Source of the DNA: Vanilla planifolia
Taxonomy: Eukaryota; Streptophyta; Magnoliopsida; Asparagales; Orchidaceae
Assembly (NCBI GenBank): GCA_023846275.1
Contig: JAIUJO010000229.1
Coordinates: 186,030-250,029, forward strand
DNA: 64,000 nucleotides
Direction of reading: 5' to 3'
Positions within the stretch are counted from its first letter, which is position 1; every line of letters begins with the position of its first letter. This document shows positions 11,201 to 23,310 of the stretch, one piece after another. Below the pieces are notes generated by a model. It was not told the origin of the DNA, did not search any database, and worked only from the letters and a program-made list of their open reading frames with translations. The position numbers and the translations under genes are program-made.

Positions 11201-13089
11201 GATAATGTTAAGTTATTTAGTTATGCGCTAAATGCATACAATATCATATATGTTAAAAAGTGGAACAAAGTTTTAACAAATATAGACTTAAGTGAATTAG
11301 AAAAAAAATAATAAAGAGATACCACATGTGCAAATGATGAAATTGAGATAAATAATAAGAGTAGAGCATCAATAATAGTCTCCAAAGTAAACTTACTATT
11401 GTGTAGTAAAATATCTTCAGAAGTAAGTATTTTATTGTCAAGAATAATAATTTTCTAAAAATAAAATTATTATCTAGATTAAAACATCTTTAGAAATATT
11501 ATTAATAGCATGTTGTTGGGCTATAAAGAATAAAAAATTTCAGATATACCAAATTTTAGAATAGGGCTGCACAAAATAATAAAATTTTTTAAAAAAATTA
11601 GGTTTGAAATGAATCTAAAGAATAAGGAATATAATATATATTTTATTATTTTTATATTAATATTATTATAAACCATGAATATGATTATTCAAGAATTAAT
11701 TGTTTTATATTATATTACATGTTTTAGTCATTAACTCAATATTTGTTGACTCATACTTATTTTGGCTAAATATTTTTAGGCCAAAAGAGACACTTCATGA
11801 GGTTATAAGAAAGGTGTGATAACTAGTTAGCATTTGTGAAAAAGTGCTACTTTTGTTATTAAAACAAGTTAAATTTCATTTTTATTATATTGACAAAAAG
11901 AACATGTACTAAGCTTGTTATCTTATTGAAGTTGCATGAAATTTATAATGGTTTTAAAAGAAATGTGAAAATTTTGTGATACCAAAAGTTGTAAAAATAT
12001 CGTTGACCCTATAATTTGAATTGATTTCTTAAACAAGTTTGAATTTGTTTCTATTATTTGAAAATTTAAAAGGAATGAAAATGTTTTGCTATTTCATGTT
12101 TAATTTGAAGCAAAGAAAAGAAAATAAAAAATGGTTTTCAAAAACTAAAAAAGGTTAAGTGAAGAAAAAAAAAGGGACATCACCGGTGGAACCTTCTTAC
12201 TCCTATCACTTCAGCTCCTTGGAATGAGTAGCAGTCATGTATACATCTCCTCTTTAGTCAACCTTTACTATTTTGACCCTTCAACAGTAAACAATTGAGC
12301 TCCCGTTGCCATTCAACATGCCTTCAAATCCTCACCCTTGTGGTTCCCTTGTTTTAATTTTAAGAAAAAAATTAAAATTAAATATGATCTTATTAAATAA
12401 GGTATTTGTGATATTTTTGAAGCGTTTCTATCAAATTAACCCAAAAAAATCTGTTGGCCACATTATATAGTTCCCCTCAATAAACTTTACGTGTTGGCCA
12501 ATGTTTGTATTTTTCTTGAGGTTATTTATCATTTTCAATAATTTTTTTATTTAATATTGTTATAATTATTATCTAGTGATTTTCCTTAAAGCCTATTTTG
12601 ACTTTAATTTTATGTTCATTGCACCTTTTTTTTTTGCTAAGAACAAGTTTATTAAGCTTATATTTATAATTTTTATGCATTGATAAAATATCATAAGTGT
12701 TTTAGTCTATTCAATATTTTTAATAATTTATAAACCTTTCTAATGTCATAAATTAATCTTTACTAATTTGTAATCTTTTGCTCCATTTATGCAACTCAAA
12801 TTTCCAATAACATGGTGTCACTAAATTTTAGATAATTTATATACTTCTATAACTTACGTCTCTCCTTTGAGGTGTTATACGTCATTTCAAGAATATACAT
12901 TTTTTATAGTATTTAAATAAATTTTAAAAAATTCTAAAAAATATTGAAGAAATTCTAAATAACTATAAAATTCTATTTTTATAACATTTGGGATGCTAGA
13001 TCTATGTTTCCTATCTTTTCATAATGTGCTCACAATATATATCATTCATATAAGAAAATGTTCATTGTGGTTTTATTGTAGGTATTAGG
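8213..13089. other. AT-rich intergenic region with pyrimidine tracts
   Basis: No coding domain recognised. Pyrimidine-rich segments at 8630-8830 and 9540-9720 resemble the TC-rich part of the G2 LTRs (35600-35740, 41050-41190) in style, so both may be LTR debris. At 9900-10560 short words of the type GATCATACAAGT and TACGAACAAGT recur, like the reverse complement of the sub-repeats in the G2 LTR at 40540-40800; a plus-oriented solo LTR of about 9750-11050 is possible. A GC-richer patch at 12180-12350 has no clear coding frame. Hydrophobic open frames here follow from T-rich composition. Confidence 0.5.
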
Positions 13090-14170
13090 GCTTTCTTATC
13101 GATGCCTTTAATAACTCATTTATTATTTACTAATGATGTTGTGTTATATGAGACAACATCTTTATGTGTCAATCATGGTTCTTCAGGATATCCCCATCAT
13201 AAATGACATTAAATTTGGGTAATATTTTAATCCTTATATATTTTTGGTTCATTTTAGAGAGATATGTCTTATCAATACTACAAGATAGTCATGACTAGCT
13301 TCACATGAGACATCCCACTTCTGAGAAATACTTGGATATCCAACTTAGTACCAAGTGCCACTTTGCTTTTGACTTTGATCACCTCTTGTAGGCGATGTCT
13401 TATGGGATCTCTTTTCAGGGGATACTTGTATTTTTTATGGCTATGAGGGTGGTTCGTATTAATTTTGTTTTGTTAAAGATCTTTGCTTACATCTTATCTC
13501 ACTTGAATGTTTCCATGAATGTTTACTTGAAGATGGAGCATCTTGTTTGGCCCTTATGAAAAAAAGGGATTCATTCAATGCTAGATTACACTCCCTCCCT
13601 TAAAACTTGGTAGCCAGGGCTAAGGTTAATAGGGACTTAGGATCCACCTTTTTTGTGATTTGTGGGGGGGGGGGTGGTGCTCTTATGTATCATGTTTGTT
13701 TCTTAGGTTATGAGAGCTCTCTTTAGGTTAAGCATGCCAATGAGCTTATTTTATTCCAAATGTGTTATGGTGTTGTTGGTGAATGGATTATAAACCATAC
13801 TATTTATTTTCTTAGGAAAGAGTCCTCTTGTGATACTATGTATAATAATTAGATTTGTACTTTGTCTCTTTTCAAATGGTTAACTTTTATCAATCTGTAG
13901 GTTCGTGCTCTTGGTCTCACTTCTTTATTTATTTAAGTCACTGGTACTTGGGGATGTGGATGTGCTATCTAATCACTTTGAATAGCACCTTGTGCATGGC
14001 AACATGTATGTGAGTAAATCCAAACTTGGTTCATAGGACAACTTGGTTTGGAAATCTAATAAGTAGAGGAAAATCATTAATTTTATCATGTGCCATAGTT
14101 GCATGGAGGTCTATAGCACATCGACTCCTAGTTTTGGAGGATCTATGATTGTATAATATATATATTAAAA
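13090..14170 (+). pseudogene. LINE IV: 5'-truncated L1-type ORF2 relic (RT end onward)
   Basis: The plus strand at 13111-13150 reads ITHLLFTNDVVLYE, the L1 RT motif C region in which the usual F/Y-A-D-D has decayed to FTND (13126-13137). Downstream, across frame changes, come an HETSHF-stop-KYLDIQL-like stretch (near 13300) and W-rich fragments up to DNLVWKSNK (near 14040), the order seen after the RT palm in plant LINE ORF2. A G11 run (13664-13674) falls inside. Nothing upstream of motif C is recognisable, which fits 5' truncation during insertion. An A-rich run near 14166 could mark the 3' end. Many stops; inactive. Confidence 0.55.
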
Positions 14171-15299
14171 AAATTTGTTAATCTTATGCTTTATTTTTTT
14201 CTTTTATTACCTCAACGTTTTATTTTGTAAAATAACATATTAAAGAAAGAAAAAAATTACATAATTTAATAAAGAAATGAAATAAAAAAGAAAGAAATCT
14301 ACTAAATTTTATTTTAATTTTATTTATTTAATGTTATAATAAAAATTAGTTTTGTTTTTATACAAATAATAAATCAAAGAATTTTTTTGTAGAATTTTCA
14401 TTTTGGCATCCTTGTTTCTCTACTTACAACTTTAGCAAAAACTTTTATCACTTAGCAATTAAGAAAGGACGATAAGAACAAAATAAATAATAAATAAGAA
14501 AATTATAAAAATCTAAGTGAGATCATAATTGAAATATCTAAAGATTGTTGTAGTTGGAAAACTTCATCGCCAAGGACCATTTGCTAAGACATGGAGCTTT
14601 GATGCTTTAATTTCTTCCAACCCATGTTGTAGTAGAAATCACTATGTTAAAACCCAAACTATGACTATTCCTAGAAGTGTAACTTCCCCAATAAAGGATT
14701 AATTCATCACAAAAATCATGATCACAACATCATGTTTGGCTCACTTAAATCTATGAAGGTGAGCATGAAACATATGTGGGATTGCATATATAACTGAGGT
14801 AGTGCAACTATTTGTCTTTACACTAAAAAATATAGGAAGATTAAAGATCCCTCATGCATGAGACACAGCTAAATATATAGTAGTTGAGCTCAACCAAACA
14901 TTGCACATGATCTAGCACATAGATAAAAAAGGAACTATTAATGTCACTCCCCTCATCTTTAGCATCACAGTTACGTAATTGAATCACCAACTCTTATCAT
15001 AGTGTTGCCCTTGACTCATGAAAGATGCATAAAGTTTGCAAAAAAACAAAATAAAATTGGCTTATTATAATATCGATTTTTCTTTAAGTATTATCATGAA
15101 ATCATTAAAATAGACTAAACTATTGTTGTCTGAATTTTTATTTTTATACTATTTTATAGTTTTGTAATTTTCAATTGTTTTCAACTAGACTTGTAGTTCT
15201 TCTACATTTTACATCAACTGTATCGGCAGGTGTAGTTAAAAAAAGGAAATCTCTAGTTGATCTCATTGTAAGGATGGCTCATTTTGTGCTCTTCTTTAA
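14171..15299. other. AT-rich stretch, no gene recognised
   Basis: No domain, RNA gene or terminal repeat found. The composition resembles decayed repeat DNA. Confidence 0.5.
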
Positions 15300-16460
15300 T
15301 CTGAATAAGTTAATATTACACCTTTGAAGTGCCTTTTCCTTTTTGCTCTATGGTAATTGGATTCTTGATCATGAGTTACGGAAAAATTTGGGCATCAATT
15401 TTTGGCATTGATTTGGATTTGAGGAAGTTTCAAAGGGTGTTGATCTTTGGAGCAATTCACTCGTTGCATTTGCATTTGGGAGAAGAATTTGCTGCAGAGA
15501 ACTCATCCCCAAAATTAAAAGAGGGTTGCAGTTGCTCTCTAGTTTTGAAGTTGTGGCCTTAAAAGATATTTGATATTATCTTGTTATAAAATGGTCATCT
15601 GATTCAAATGAACTAACTGAAAATTTAAGCTCTCTGGATAAGGTTGTATGGATTAACTCTTTATTTCTTGAGTCAAAAACATCTGAGTATAGTTGCAAGT
15701 TTTCTCAGATAGTCCCAATGGTTTAGATGGAGTAACTACCTCTAAGGACAGATTGGATAACATTTCCTTACAAAATGGTTGCTGGAATAGCTTTGAAGGA
15801 AACGAAAACTGTATGGTAAAGTCACTTCTAATGTCATCACTACAAGAAACATGCAAAAGTTTTGAATGGTTCAAGAGCTTCAAGTTATACCCATGATTAA
15901 TCTTGGATTTTGGAATAGTAGATGGCTTCATGAAAGATATGAAAAATAGTGTTTAGAAGTTAATGTTTATTGATCACAGATTGAACAGGAAGGAATTAGA
16001 AAATAATGATTCTTAGTTGTTTCCTTAGAAGAAGAGACTTTCGAATGGAGAAAGCATAATTGTAAATTAGGAAGTAGAAAAGGTTCAAATTAAGCCCATA
16101 TTCACTTCTAAATTGGTTATCCATTTTACAATTAATGAGTCTAATAGTTTCTTGAGTTTATGCATCTTGTAGGTCCTCTGATAGAAGGGATACTTGGGCC
16201 CAAGCTTTGCTTCTATGAGAAAAATCAAAGCCTATCATGGCATGTTGTTGAGAAGGGCAACTGCATTCAGTTCAACAATGGGTAAGTATGAGGCAATCCA
16301 ATGAATATTTGGAACATTAATGAATTAAATTTGCACCATTTAAATGCATTTGTTAAAAATCTTCCTTTTATATTTTACACTTTTACATGGTCTAGCAATA
16401 AAGAATCCTAGTGTTGTGGGAGTTGCATTGCACTGGTTAATTATGTCTACTCTGTTCATC
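15300..16460 (+). pseudogene. Coding-like degenerate stretch, possible 5' part of LINE III
   Basis: Several short plus-strand frames have protein-like composition: 15329-15562 (77 codons), 15591-15725 (after a stop) and 15693-15896 in another frame. FTWSSNKES followed by a stop occurs at 16382-16411, which resembles the FTWSN motif of LINE endonucleases, and SLQET near 15836 resembles their LQE motif. The stretch could be the ORF1/endonuclease part of the LINE whose RT lies at 17.4-18.4 kb. An alternative is a host gene fragment: 16174-16279 is open, preceded by a TTGTAG acceptor-like sequence and followed by GTAAGT. I do not recognise the protein. Confidence 0.3.
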
Positions 16461-17349
16461 ACATAATTTAATGAAACTAAATATGATTTTGATACTATTT
16501 GTACAAAATAGAGACCTAAATTGGGTCCAATATATTCCTAATTAGACATCTAATAACTCAAAATTATAAGTTTTGAGCGAGGACTATATTAACGAAATAT
16601 TATAGTTCTAATACTCAACTTATGATATAGAACTAAACTTAATCTTACTTGTATTCAACAAATTCTCTCTAAAGTAAGAATTTCATTCATATTTTTCATC
16701 ATTCCCACATTTTCAAAATCTTTGGACAATAAAGTGTCATGTCGAATATCAAGAATATCAACATAGTTAATCATGTCCACACAACATGTCTTTTATAGCA
16801 AGTAATCTAGTATGAATAAGTCAAACCTCAAGTTAACATTCTAATAAAGTCTATGTAGTTTCATGAACACTTTATCAACATCATTAGGTATCAAGCACAC
16901 CAAAAGTTACACAACATATAAAGTCTTCATATGACTTCACTAATTCTTTGCTTAATCATGATTTAAAGAAAACTAAAGGCTTATGGGAGCCACAAAATGT
17001 AAAAATAATTTAACATAGACAAATCATAGACTCTAATATCACTTGTTATAAGAATACATCAAAACATCTTTGTTGTTATGTCAATTGAAGGCCCAGATTA
17101 AGTATGCACAATAACTCAAAGACAAAAGCCTGAGTAAGAATTATATTAATTGTATGTTGAAATTTTAATATTATATCTAATTCAAAATAGAAAAAACATT
17201 TAGATCTCACCTACACTTAATACTTAGCATGTTGCTAAAAAGTTAAATAGGCTTTTGGCAAACTCATTATGGATGAATGTATTTTTTTGCTTCCAAAGTT
17301 TTTTTTTTCTAACCTATTATTTTTTTTAAAAACACTTTGATTAAATATG
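16461..17349. other. AT-rich stretch with a primer-site-like sequence
   Basis: At 17031-17041 the plus strand reads CTCTAATATCA followed by CTTGTTATAAG. This resembles the complement of an initiator-Met primer site next to an LTR beginning TGTTAT, so a minus-strand LTR element may have lain here. No gag was recognised beside it. Otherwise nothing is seen. Confidence 0.3.
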
Positions 17350-18430
17350 CCAAGCAACTTAGATTCTTCTACCACAGGTTAAGAGTCAAAAGTTGTTGAC
17401 ATTATTGCTGTGGCTAAGAACTTAAAGGTCTAGGGTAATCCACTTGTCAGATTCCTGAGAAAACTAAAATATGTATGGTTATACTTCAAAGCTTTGCGCA
17501 AATGGAAGTTAAAGAACTTAAAATCATCAGGGGTTAACAGCACAAAATCGAATCTTGGCTGTATTCAACCTCTAAGACAGGAGTCTCCTCTTTATAAGGA
17601 GCTAATACTTGTTGAAAAAAAAGTGTTGAGTATAAAGAACTATACCTTAAGCTGGTATCAACTCTAAAACAAATTTCCAATCATAAATGGCTATCTTTGG
17701 AACTACAAATTCGTATTCAACTCTGTCAAATGTAGAAAAAAATTCTTCCCATGCTAATTTCTTCGAGGATCCTAATCTATTTGCTGCAAAATCTATCGGG
17801 TAGTACAACAAGCTCTTTAATTCGAACTTTGTCCCAGATATAGGTGACATTAATGCTTCATCGTAGTTATGTGAAGAAGAGTGTGACAGTATCTCCAAAG
17901 AGTTCTCCTCTGAAATAAAAAAAATGTTTTCCATGAAGACTCAAACTCCTCCCCCGAGCTTGATGGCTTAATTGCCTTTGTGGGAAGCTATAAGCTCTTC
18001 TTCAAAGTGAATTCCCTGTCATATTGCATAGAAAGTACACTACTAGTTCTAGTCATCAGTGTTCCAAATCTATGGGACTTCTCTAAGTTCAAAAAAAATA
18101 TCTGTTTGCTGGTGCTTTTACCACATAATTTTTAAGTTATTTTTTGAAGAAAGCGATTGATAAAGTCATCTCCCAGAACCAACGTGCTTCTTTCTTTGGA
18201 AGGTTAATTAATCATAATGCTTTGTTGGCTCAAGAACTAATAAAGGGATTCCATTCAAAGATCTCTAAGGATGCAATTATCTTGAAATTAGACATGCAAA
18301 AAGCTTTTGTTTCGATTTCCATCCCAACTGTTTTATCTATTCTTGAAGCTCCTGCTTCGCTGAACCTATGTTATTTACCCAAATCAACGATAAAACTAAT
18401 GGATACCTTTTCTTGGAAATAATAACGTGA
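17350..18430 (+). pseudogene. LINE III: L1-type ORF2 relic (linker to RT)
   Basis: The plus-strand translation keeps LINE ORF2 landmarks in order. Around 17430-17510 a basic linker reads like the helix between endonuclease and RT (LVRFLRKLKY). At about 17940-17975 a decayed SPGPDGF motif reads SSPELDGL. At 18147-18420 an open frame contains ISQNQRASFFGRLI, then LLAQELIKGF, then ILKLDMQKAF. These match the RT blocks for template grip and for motif A, whose aspartate is the D of KLDM. Motif C (YADD) is absent, so the element is cut or decays after 18.4 kb. It differs in sequence from LINE I and LINE II. Confidence 0.72.
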
Positions 18431-19183
18431 GGCTAATAAATATACTCTCTCCTCATCTACTAGCTTCAGCAATCAGTATTTTCTATAATCATAATAGCTT
18501 ATTACATTTGATTTTTTTCCTTACCTTTATAGATTTTAGTTTTGATATTATATAAATATTAGATTTAAGACTTTTTTTAGAGAAAAAAGATTTAATTTGG
18601 ATATTTGGAGTTAGAATTAACTTAAATACAATAAACATAAAAGATACATTGATTTGCATGTTTTTCAATTAATTATAATATTCATAAATAACAGTCATGA
18701 GAGTAGTAATTAGCATAGCCTGAGTTGTAGGCTTCCCTTTGTTTAGAAGAAGCCTTTCACATAGCCAACAATTTGGAATTGATGTCTTGGCAGTGGAGAC
18801 TTCATCTTGCTACCAGTGGCTTAGCATGTTAACGATCTTCCTCTTTGATGTAGAGACAAAAAAAATTGTTTTCATAAATTTAGATATTTTCTCTCTCAAG
18901 ATGAATTTGCTCAATTAAAAAAAATTAGAGAACTTTATTTGTATGTGCTTAAGATTTGAGAAAGATAATTTTTTTATCTTTATTTTCTTACACAACTATT
19001 GTGAATTTTTTATTAATGAAACTTTCTCTTCCTCTCATGTGCAGATAAGCTTGAGTTATATTCGAACCAAACAAACCCTTGTGGTTTACTTTTGTCCTTG
19101 ATCTCCAAATAGGATTAAATTGCCAATCATTGCTTTTGATTCTATTAATGCCTCTACACATGTGTGCTACTTGTCTCAATAAA
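18431..19183 (+). other. Possible 5' LTR of a copia element
   Basis: This stretch lies immediately upstream of a copia-type primer site and gag, where a 5' LTR is expected. No second copy was found in the window, so the LTR identity and left border are inferred from position only. The open frames here do not look like proteins. Confidence 0.3.
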
Positions 19184-19197
19184 TTGGCATCAAAGTT
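19184..19197 (+). other. Degenerate primer-binding site of a copia element
   Basis: TTGGCATCAAAGTT resembles TTGGTATCAGAGCC, the initiator tRNA-Met complement used by plant copia elements. The gag relic begins within about 50 bp downstream, the usual arrangement. Confidence 0.5.
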
Positions 19198-19229
19198 TTG
19201 GCGAACTACTGACATCAATAAAATATAAG

Positions 19230-19990
19230 ATCAAAAAAATGATGGATCAAATAGATTTGAGTTATAGAAAACTAAGGGTTGCTTGTCCAAATAGTTATGA
19301 AAACATTCTTGGAGAAACAAAACTTTCTAGATACCTTTAATGAGTTGAAGAATTGGGAGATGGATGAGAAATATCTTTTGCTTGTTTGACTTTATTTGGT
19401 ATAAAAGATTCTAATAGATGTTTTAAAGGAAGCTACTACACATAAGTTATGATTTAAGTTTTAAACTTTATATATGACCAAGAGTCCAATAAGCTTTATG
19501 TGAAACAAAAGTTAGCATTATTGATGTAAGAAGATACAACCATTAAATCGCATGCATTTAAATTTAAATACATGGCTAGAGATATAAGGAACTTAGATGT
19601 AAAGATAGATGATGAAGGTGTTTATTACTATTATGTTATTTAGCTTCTTCTTATAAGAAATTTAAAGACATTATATGATAACGATACCATAACCTTAAAA
19701 AATATTAAAATTCACTTTTGTAATAATTAGCAATTTATAAAGTTATGCATGATGTTGTTACTATGCAAACACAAGGATTTTTGGTATGGGTGTCCCACTT
19801 AGAGAGATACTAAATTAAAACAAGTGTCATGGAAAATATAAAGATGTGGCTTGTTTAACAAAGCATATTACGAAAGATTACAAGTCTTTGAAGAAAAAGA
19901 AACAAAAAGCCAAAAATAACTAGAACAAAATAGCAAATGAAAGTGTTATGAAAAAATTCTCAGATTTAGGTTCAAATATTGTTCTTTTAG
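19230..19990 (+). pseudogene. Ty1/copia gag relic
   Basis: The translation with stops and frame changes follows a plant copia gag (UBN2/retrotran_gag-like) pattern. NKLYVKQKLALL (near 19490-19525) is followed by KSHAFKFKYMARDIRNLDVK and IDDEGVYYYY (near 19550-19630), then a degenerate zinc-knuckle-like segment ending HITKDYKSLKKKKQK (near 19865-19910). The order of helical gag core, then basic CCHC region, is as expected. Protease, integrase and RT are not seen downstream, so the copy is truncated after gag. Confidence 0.68.
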
Positions 19991-22900
19991 TAACTACAAT
20001 AAGAATATACAAAGATCACTTGGTCATAAATTTATTTTGCTCATTTTGCATGACTACTTGTATATTTGTTTATATTTAAACAAAAACTTCATCATATTTT
20101 GCATATGCATCCAAGGATCCAAGAACTACCTTCCTTCATCTTTGTATTCAACAATGTTCTTGCTGCCAACACATGTATCTCCATGTCAAGAAAGAGACCC
20201 TCCAGTGCTCTAGATCCTTAGTGGTGAGAATGAAGATTAGCAACTTTTGATTGAGGGAGGCTAGATGGTGATCATCAATGTTGCAAGCAACCATCATAAT
20301 TGTTGTAGAAGATGAATGTAGAAGTTGAACATCTTGGAGTTGTGGAGAAGACTAAGAGGCAATAAAATACATAAGGTAAAAATAGTTAAACCACATACCA
20401 ATTTACATCTTTTCTCCTCTATCCCTTTCTTTTTGATCTAATTTGTTAGGCCCAATCCCTCACTTCTTGTTTACTATGTGGATTTAATGTATTCAAATTA
20501 TGCACCATATCCAACCATAATCATTTTGCTCAATTTTTCAAATCATGTTTCCCTACATCACTTTTTGCTCCAAAAACAATTTTACTTGGCTAGATCATTT
20601 TACCTTAAATCTTGGAAAATTTTCAAAAGCTAAACAACAATTTTATTTAAGTTTTTTTGTACAAAATCCTATACAAGTTTTGGGATTGTAGATGTATGAC
20701 AGAGAGAGAACAAAGGTCTTACTATTTTGTTAGACCATGCTATCCTTCATTGGTTCTTCACCTTAGTAAGTATAACCATCCTTGATTAGGCATAATAACA
20801 TCTTCCCATGAATTGATTATTCTACCTTCTCAAAAGATGACTAGTCAAGTGCAACAAGTCCCTAGCTAAGTAGTACCACTAGAGTTGTATTGACCTATGA
20901 AAGGACATTTAGTGACCAAGAGGGCTTGCTATGAAGTAGCTTATTCATTACAAATGCAGTTGTAGCACTTGTTGCTTTGATCACCTCTTTGCACCATCCT
21001 TACATATTCTTGACCATAATTTTAGAGCCTCCTTGCTAAAATAAAGCCTACTATTAGTGGCTTCATCTTGGATCCATTTCTCTCCTTCCAAAAGCTTTTT
21101 TGTGAACCTCTCCTCTAGCTAGGGCCAACAATATGTCAGATGTGACCTCCACTCGATTGTCAGATGGCCCTCCCCTTATTGGTGCTCCTTGTAGCATGCG
21201 TTAGCTTCAATTAATCGAGTTAATATCTTAGTTTTCTTTTCATTTGATAGGCCACAAGTAGCGACCAAGCTCTTGTTGTTTTAGTCCCTTTATGGAAATT
21301 CATTACATTGACTAGGGTGTCCACTTCCCTAATGGGTTTCTTATAGGTTTGTTGGCTGGCTTGGTTCCTACTATTGAACACATACTTTAATTTGATGAAG
21401 GTCTCCACCTTTACTTATCTAGGATATCCTATAATAAGTCATAAGAGTACTATGATCTTGGATTGGACATACCCATCCAAAGGTTGCTTCCCTTCTTGAG
21501 AGTCAACCTTGCTTGACAGCCCATGTTCAACAATTTTTATAATGATACAAAGTTTTAAATATGATAAATACATATATTTGAGTATGTAATAATGATATTT
21601 TGATGTGTGTAGAACTATATTAAGAATTTATATGATTTTTGGTTAGTGATGTACATTTTATTTTTTTTTCATTTCATTCTATTTTCTCATTTCCAATTTA
21701 ATTTTTCATTTCATGATTTGGTACTTTTAGTAATATATATATATATATATATATATTTGTGTGCATGTATGTTTGTGTGTATACAATGTCAACTAATAGG
21801 TTTAACTTTAATACAGAAAACAAATGATAGTATATTATATAAGATTATAACATATATCTATAAGTATTTGATGTCATTTAATTATTCTCACATTACATCA
21901 ATGAATTTAAAGATACATAACAACAATATACTTACATCATAATCATCTTAGTTTATATATCTCATTATTTTTGGATGTTTCTTTTATCATTTTCTCTTTT
22001 TCTTTTGCTTACTCTTTATCTTTCATTGCCATACAAGTAATTGGTTCAAAATTATTATAACATGTCTTCTTTTTTATACACATGTTTTTCACAATTTCAC
22101 AATTTGCTTAAATCTTCTCTTTCTCTATTTTCTTTCAAATATTAAAGGATTCGTATTCACTAATACAATATATGTATTTTTTTTGTCAAAAAAAGGTACT
22201 TAAAGCACTTAAACTTTTTCCTTCAATTCACTTCATTTTTCTCTTATGTACAATACAATTACTCTAACATACTATACATTGAGCTTAACACATTACGTTG
22301 GCCTCAAAAAATTATTCATCAAATTATTGATGAATTATCCAAACTTTTGTCAAATGGGGGCTACATGCCTATTGCTCACTCAACGCCTCATGTATAATCC
22401 AATGGCCCCCAACGTATAATTTACTCAATATATGATACAACGAAATAATCAATATTGCCTAGAACAGTTGGGTAAAGTTACTCTCTATAATTTGTTTCCT
22501 TATGTACCATCCATTAGGCCTTGATGGTACATCACCCTTTGCATAAAATATATAAGACATGGATCGAGCACTTCAAAAGTGACAAATCCAGTCAAAACCT
22601 TTTCAAATAAAAAAACAGCCATGAGCAACTAATAGGATAGCCCATAAGTAGTGAAAATACAATCAAAATCATATCTTTTAAACTCTTTTCATGTGAAATA
22701 ATTCAAAGATTTTCCAAACTCCTTTGAGTGTTTTATTGGGTTTAATTAATGTTAAATTTTGTGTGATATAATAGTTAGATGAGAAGAGATCTAAAGATAT
22801 GTGATAATATGGTATCTCATGGCATTAGGATAATGTTCATCAGAAAAAATCAAGAACTTTATAAATGAAAATATAAAAAGATTTGAAAATCTAATAAATT

Positions 22901-23229
22901 TAAAAATTGATGACATATTTGATAAAATGGAAATAACATATGATGAAACTTTTATATGCATACATGAGCATGACATATATGTATACATACATGTGTTTTA
23001 ACACTCCACCCATATTATCCACAACTTTCCCATTGTAAGTTCGAAGATTATCCAAAATCATGAAAAAAATTAAATAATTCATTAGGCATTGTATAATAAA
23101 ACTATTTGTAGTTCTATTTTTTATATATTTTTTGCATAATGTTATCACATAATATTGATAATGCCAATAGCTATATGTTTATCTTATACATAAGAAAAAT
23201 ATGAACTATTCTATCTATCCAAACCCACA

Positions 23230-23310
<81 letters not shown>

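Noticed and set aside
15693-15931. Antisense and sense overlapping open frames as two genes
   Set aside because: They cover the same bases; at most the plus frame belongs to the degenerate stretch described.
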